NCBI GenBank assembly: GCA_021156265.1
Contig: JAJNBR010000175.1
Span: 1-6,286, forward strand
DNA from: Flavipsychrobacter sp.
GTDB taxonomy: Bacteria > Bacteroidota > Bacteroidia > Chitinophagales > Chitinophagaceae
DNA length: 6,286 nt
Direction: 5' to 3'
Shown here: piece by piece, positions 4,926 to 6,286 of the stretch
Layout: every line of letters begins with the position of its first letter
Numbering within the stretch: the first letter of the stretch is position 1
The notes under the pieces: generated by a model
What the model saw: only the letters and a program-made list of their open reading frames with translations
The model's database searches: none
What the model was told of the DNA's origin: nothing
Made by a program: the position numbers and the translations under genes

Positions 4926-6286
4926 TTATTGTAAGTCCATCAACATAGCACGCGCCTGCTGGTTTTGCGGATGCTTCTTCAGCAGGTGCAGCAATGCCTT
5001 CTTCGCCTTGCCATCCTCGGCATTAGCATGGTACACCACTGCAATGTTAATGAGCGTCTGCTCATGATCCGGATTAAGCATCACGGCGCGCAGCAGGTGA
5101 CTGTAAGCCATAGTCATATTGCCTTGCTGCAGGTACAGGTATCCGAGGTTGGTGTTGGCTGACTGGTAGTCGGGGTTCTCCGAATAAATAAAGCTGAATA
5201 CCTTTTGTGCCTCGGCCGGTTTGCCCAGTGCCAACAGGCACGTGCCATATTTATTCTGGAAGTCGAGCGAGTAAGGCCAGACATCCGTGGCGCGTTTGTA
5301 CCAGGGTAGTGCTTTGTCAGGTTGCTGAAGATTGTAGTAGCTATCGCCAATTCGGTAAGCAGCCCATGCATCGTTGATGTCTTCGGGCTTCAGGTTAGCG
5401 CCGTATTCCACCACCTTCGCAAAGTCGTTGAGTAAGAAATATGCACGGATGAAATCACGGTTTTGTTTTTTGCTTGCTTCTTCTTCCTGCTGCATATTCA
5501 GGTAACGAAGTGCTGAGTCGATAAGTCCAGCGCTTTGGTTGTAGCGCTCGTAGAATTCCATAAATGCCCGTGCAGTAGTGATCGCATCTACCTTGTCGTT
5601 GTTGAAACACTTCAATCCTAAGAATGCTGTGATCTTCTTTTCCAGCGTATCCTCCAATGGTCTCGTGCGTATATAGTGGTCAGTCACTGCAACGTGCGGT
5701 ATGTCGATACTGCTGTTCTGTGGCATGTGGCAGGTAACGCAGTCATCGTTCTTTGCTGCTCTCACCGCCATATCTTCTGTGCAATGCGGTTGTTGCGGTC
5801 CCCCGTGACAGCTATTGCAGGCGTTGATGTATTGCGTGCGCGGTGTGACCTTTACGCTTACGTGCGGGTTATGGCAGGTGATGCAACTCATCTTGCCCGA
5901 ATTCACATAGCAGGCGCTCTTCTTCATCCGCTCCACATGCGAGGCCATGATCATCTTATCCTGCGCGCCTTCGTACTGGGGCATGAAGACATTCATTACT
6001 TCAGACAGGTGCATGCCCGGTCGGAAGTCAAAGAAGTTCTTTCCATCGTTCAGTACAGCTATACCTTGCAAATGGCAACGCTGGCAGATGTTGTTTTGCA
6101 GCTCCGTAGATAGCCTACGCGGATTGACGATCGTATAGTCAGGGCTTTTCGAGGTATCTACGATATTGCCCGCGCGCTTTTCCTTTACATGCAGCTCACC
6201 GGGGCCGTGGCAGCGTTCGCAGTCTATTCCGCGTTTCAGCGACACATATTTGTTCTGGCTGTTGGGTACAAACTCAGGCAGGCCGT
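4926..6286 (-). CDS. Multiheme c-type cytochrome with C-terminal TPR repeats, 5'-truncated by the window edge
   Basis: The frame is open to the right edge: thirteen residues (GLPEFVPNSQNKY) precede the GTG at 6245-6243, and the alignment-like context CERCHGPGELH is mid-domain in related cytochromes, so that GTG is almost surely an internal valine and the true start lies outside. Counting from that GTG as residue 1, five CXXCH heme-binding motifs are visible: CERCH (9-13), CQRCH (54-58), CITCH (121-125), CNSCH (143-147) and CVTCH (169-173). The CHGPGE and CHNPH contexts resemble cytochrome c554 or doubled-CXXCH proteins. Residues about 220-290 are helical and TPR-like. Four TPR units then follow in exact 34-residue register, with prolines at 324, 358, 392 and 426. 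Heme attachment requires export, so a periplasmic or surface location is expected, with the signal peptide upstream of the window. Family members transfer electrons; the TPRs probably bind a partner. No substrate can be assigned. The heme total is at least five. Confidence 0.93.
   Translation of the reverse strand, partial: GLPEFVPNSQNKYVSLKRGIDCERCHGPGELHVKEKRAGNIVDTSKSPDYTIVNPRRLSTELQNNICQRCHLQGIAVLNDGKNFFDFRPGMHLSEVMNVFMPQYEGAQDKMIMASHVERMKKSACYVNSGKMSCITCHNPHVSVKVTPRTQYINACNSCHGGPQQPHCTEDMAVRAAKNDDCVTCHMPQNSSIDIPHVAVTDHYIRTRPLEDTLEKKITAFLGLKCFNNDKVDAITTARAFMEFYERYNQSAGLIDSALRYLNMQQEEEASKKQNRDFIRAYFLLNDFAKVVEYGANLKPEDINDAWAAYRIGDSYYNLQQPDKALPWYKRATDVWPYSLDFQNKYGTCLLALGKPAEAQKVFSFIYSENPDYQSANTNLGYLYLQQGNMTMAYSHLLRAVMLNPDHEQTLINIAVVYHANAEDGKAKKALLHLLKKHPQNQQARAMLMDLQ

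Noticed and set aside
5676..6113. Plus-strand open frame of 145 codons opposite the cytochrome gene
   Set aside because: The opposite strand carries four of the five CXXCH motifs here, so the coding strand is certain. The antisense product is low in signal and has no export or domain features.
6243..6245. GTG as the start codon of the cytochrome gene
   Set aside because: The frame stays open upstream to the window edge, a signal peptide is absent, and the first heme motif would begin at residue 9. This fits a truncated gene, not a true start.

Overview
This window looks like ordinary chromosome from a member of the Bacteroidota, possibly of the Chitinophaga/Sphingobacteria type. The reasons are a textbook Bacteroidota promoter (TTTG, 19 bp, TAnnTTTG) in front of the superoxide dismutase gene, A/T-rich start regions without Shine-Dalgarno sequences, base composition near half G+C, and a small secreted beta-barrel protein of a kind common in that phylum. 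The exact genus cannot be read from the sequence.

Layout, left to right. Positions 1-105 (minus) hold the first 35 codons of a TolC-family outer-membrane efflux protein, cut by the window edge. Positions 109-3207 (minus) hold a complete RND inner-membrane pump of the HAE1 (AcrB-like) type, transcribed into the TolC gene with only 3 bp between them. Positions 3208-3520 are a 313-bp divergent control region rich in inverted repeats. Positions 3521-4123 (plus) hold a Mn-type superoxide dismutase, with a promoter upstream and a GNRA-capped terminator hairpin just downstream. Positions 4229-4924 (plus) hold a secreted, probable outer-membrane beta-barrel protein of unknown function. Positions 4926-6286 (minus) hold the C-terminal part of a multiheme c-type cytochrome with a TPR tail. 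Its true start lies beyond the right edge.

How the genes relate. The RND and TolC genes are two of the three parts of a tripartite efflux pump. The periplasmic adaptor is not upstream of the pump gene, so it must lie beyond the left edge or elsewhere. sodA is a single-gene unit that detoxifies superoxide in the cytoplasm. The beta-barrel and cytochrome genes converge, with stop codons one base apart. Both products are exported, but nothing in the sequence shows they work together.

I found no mobile element, CRISPR array, tRNA or rRNA. The least explained parts are the palindrome-dense region between the pump and sodA and the truncated cytochrome-TPR protein. I see no convincing undescribed system.
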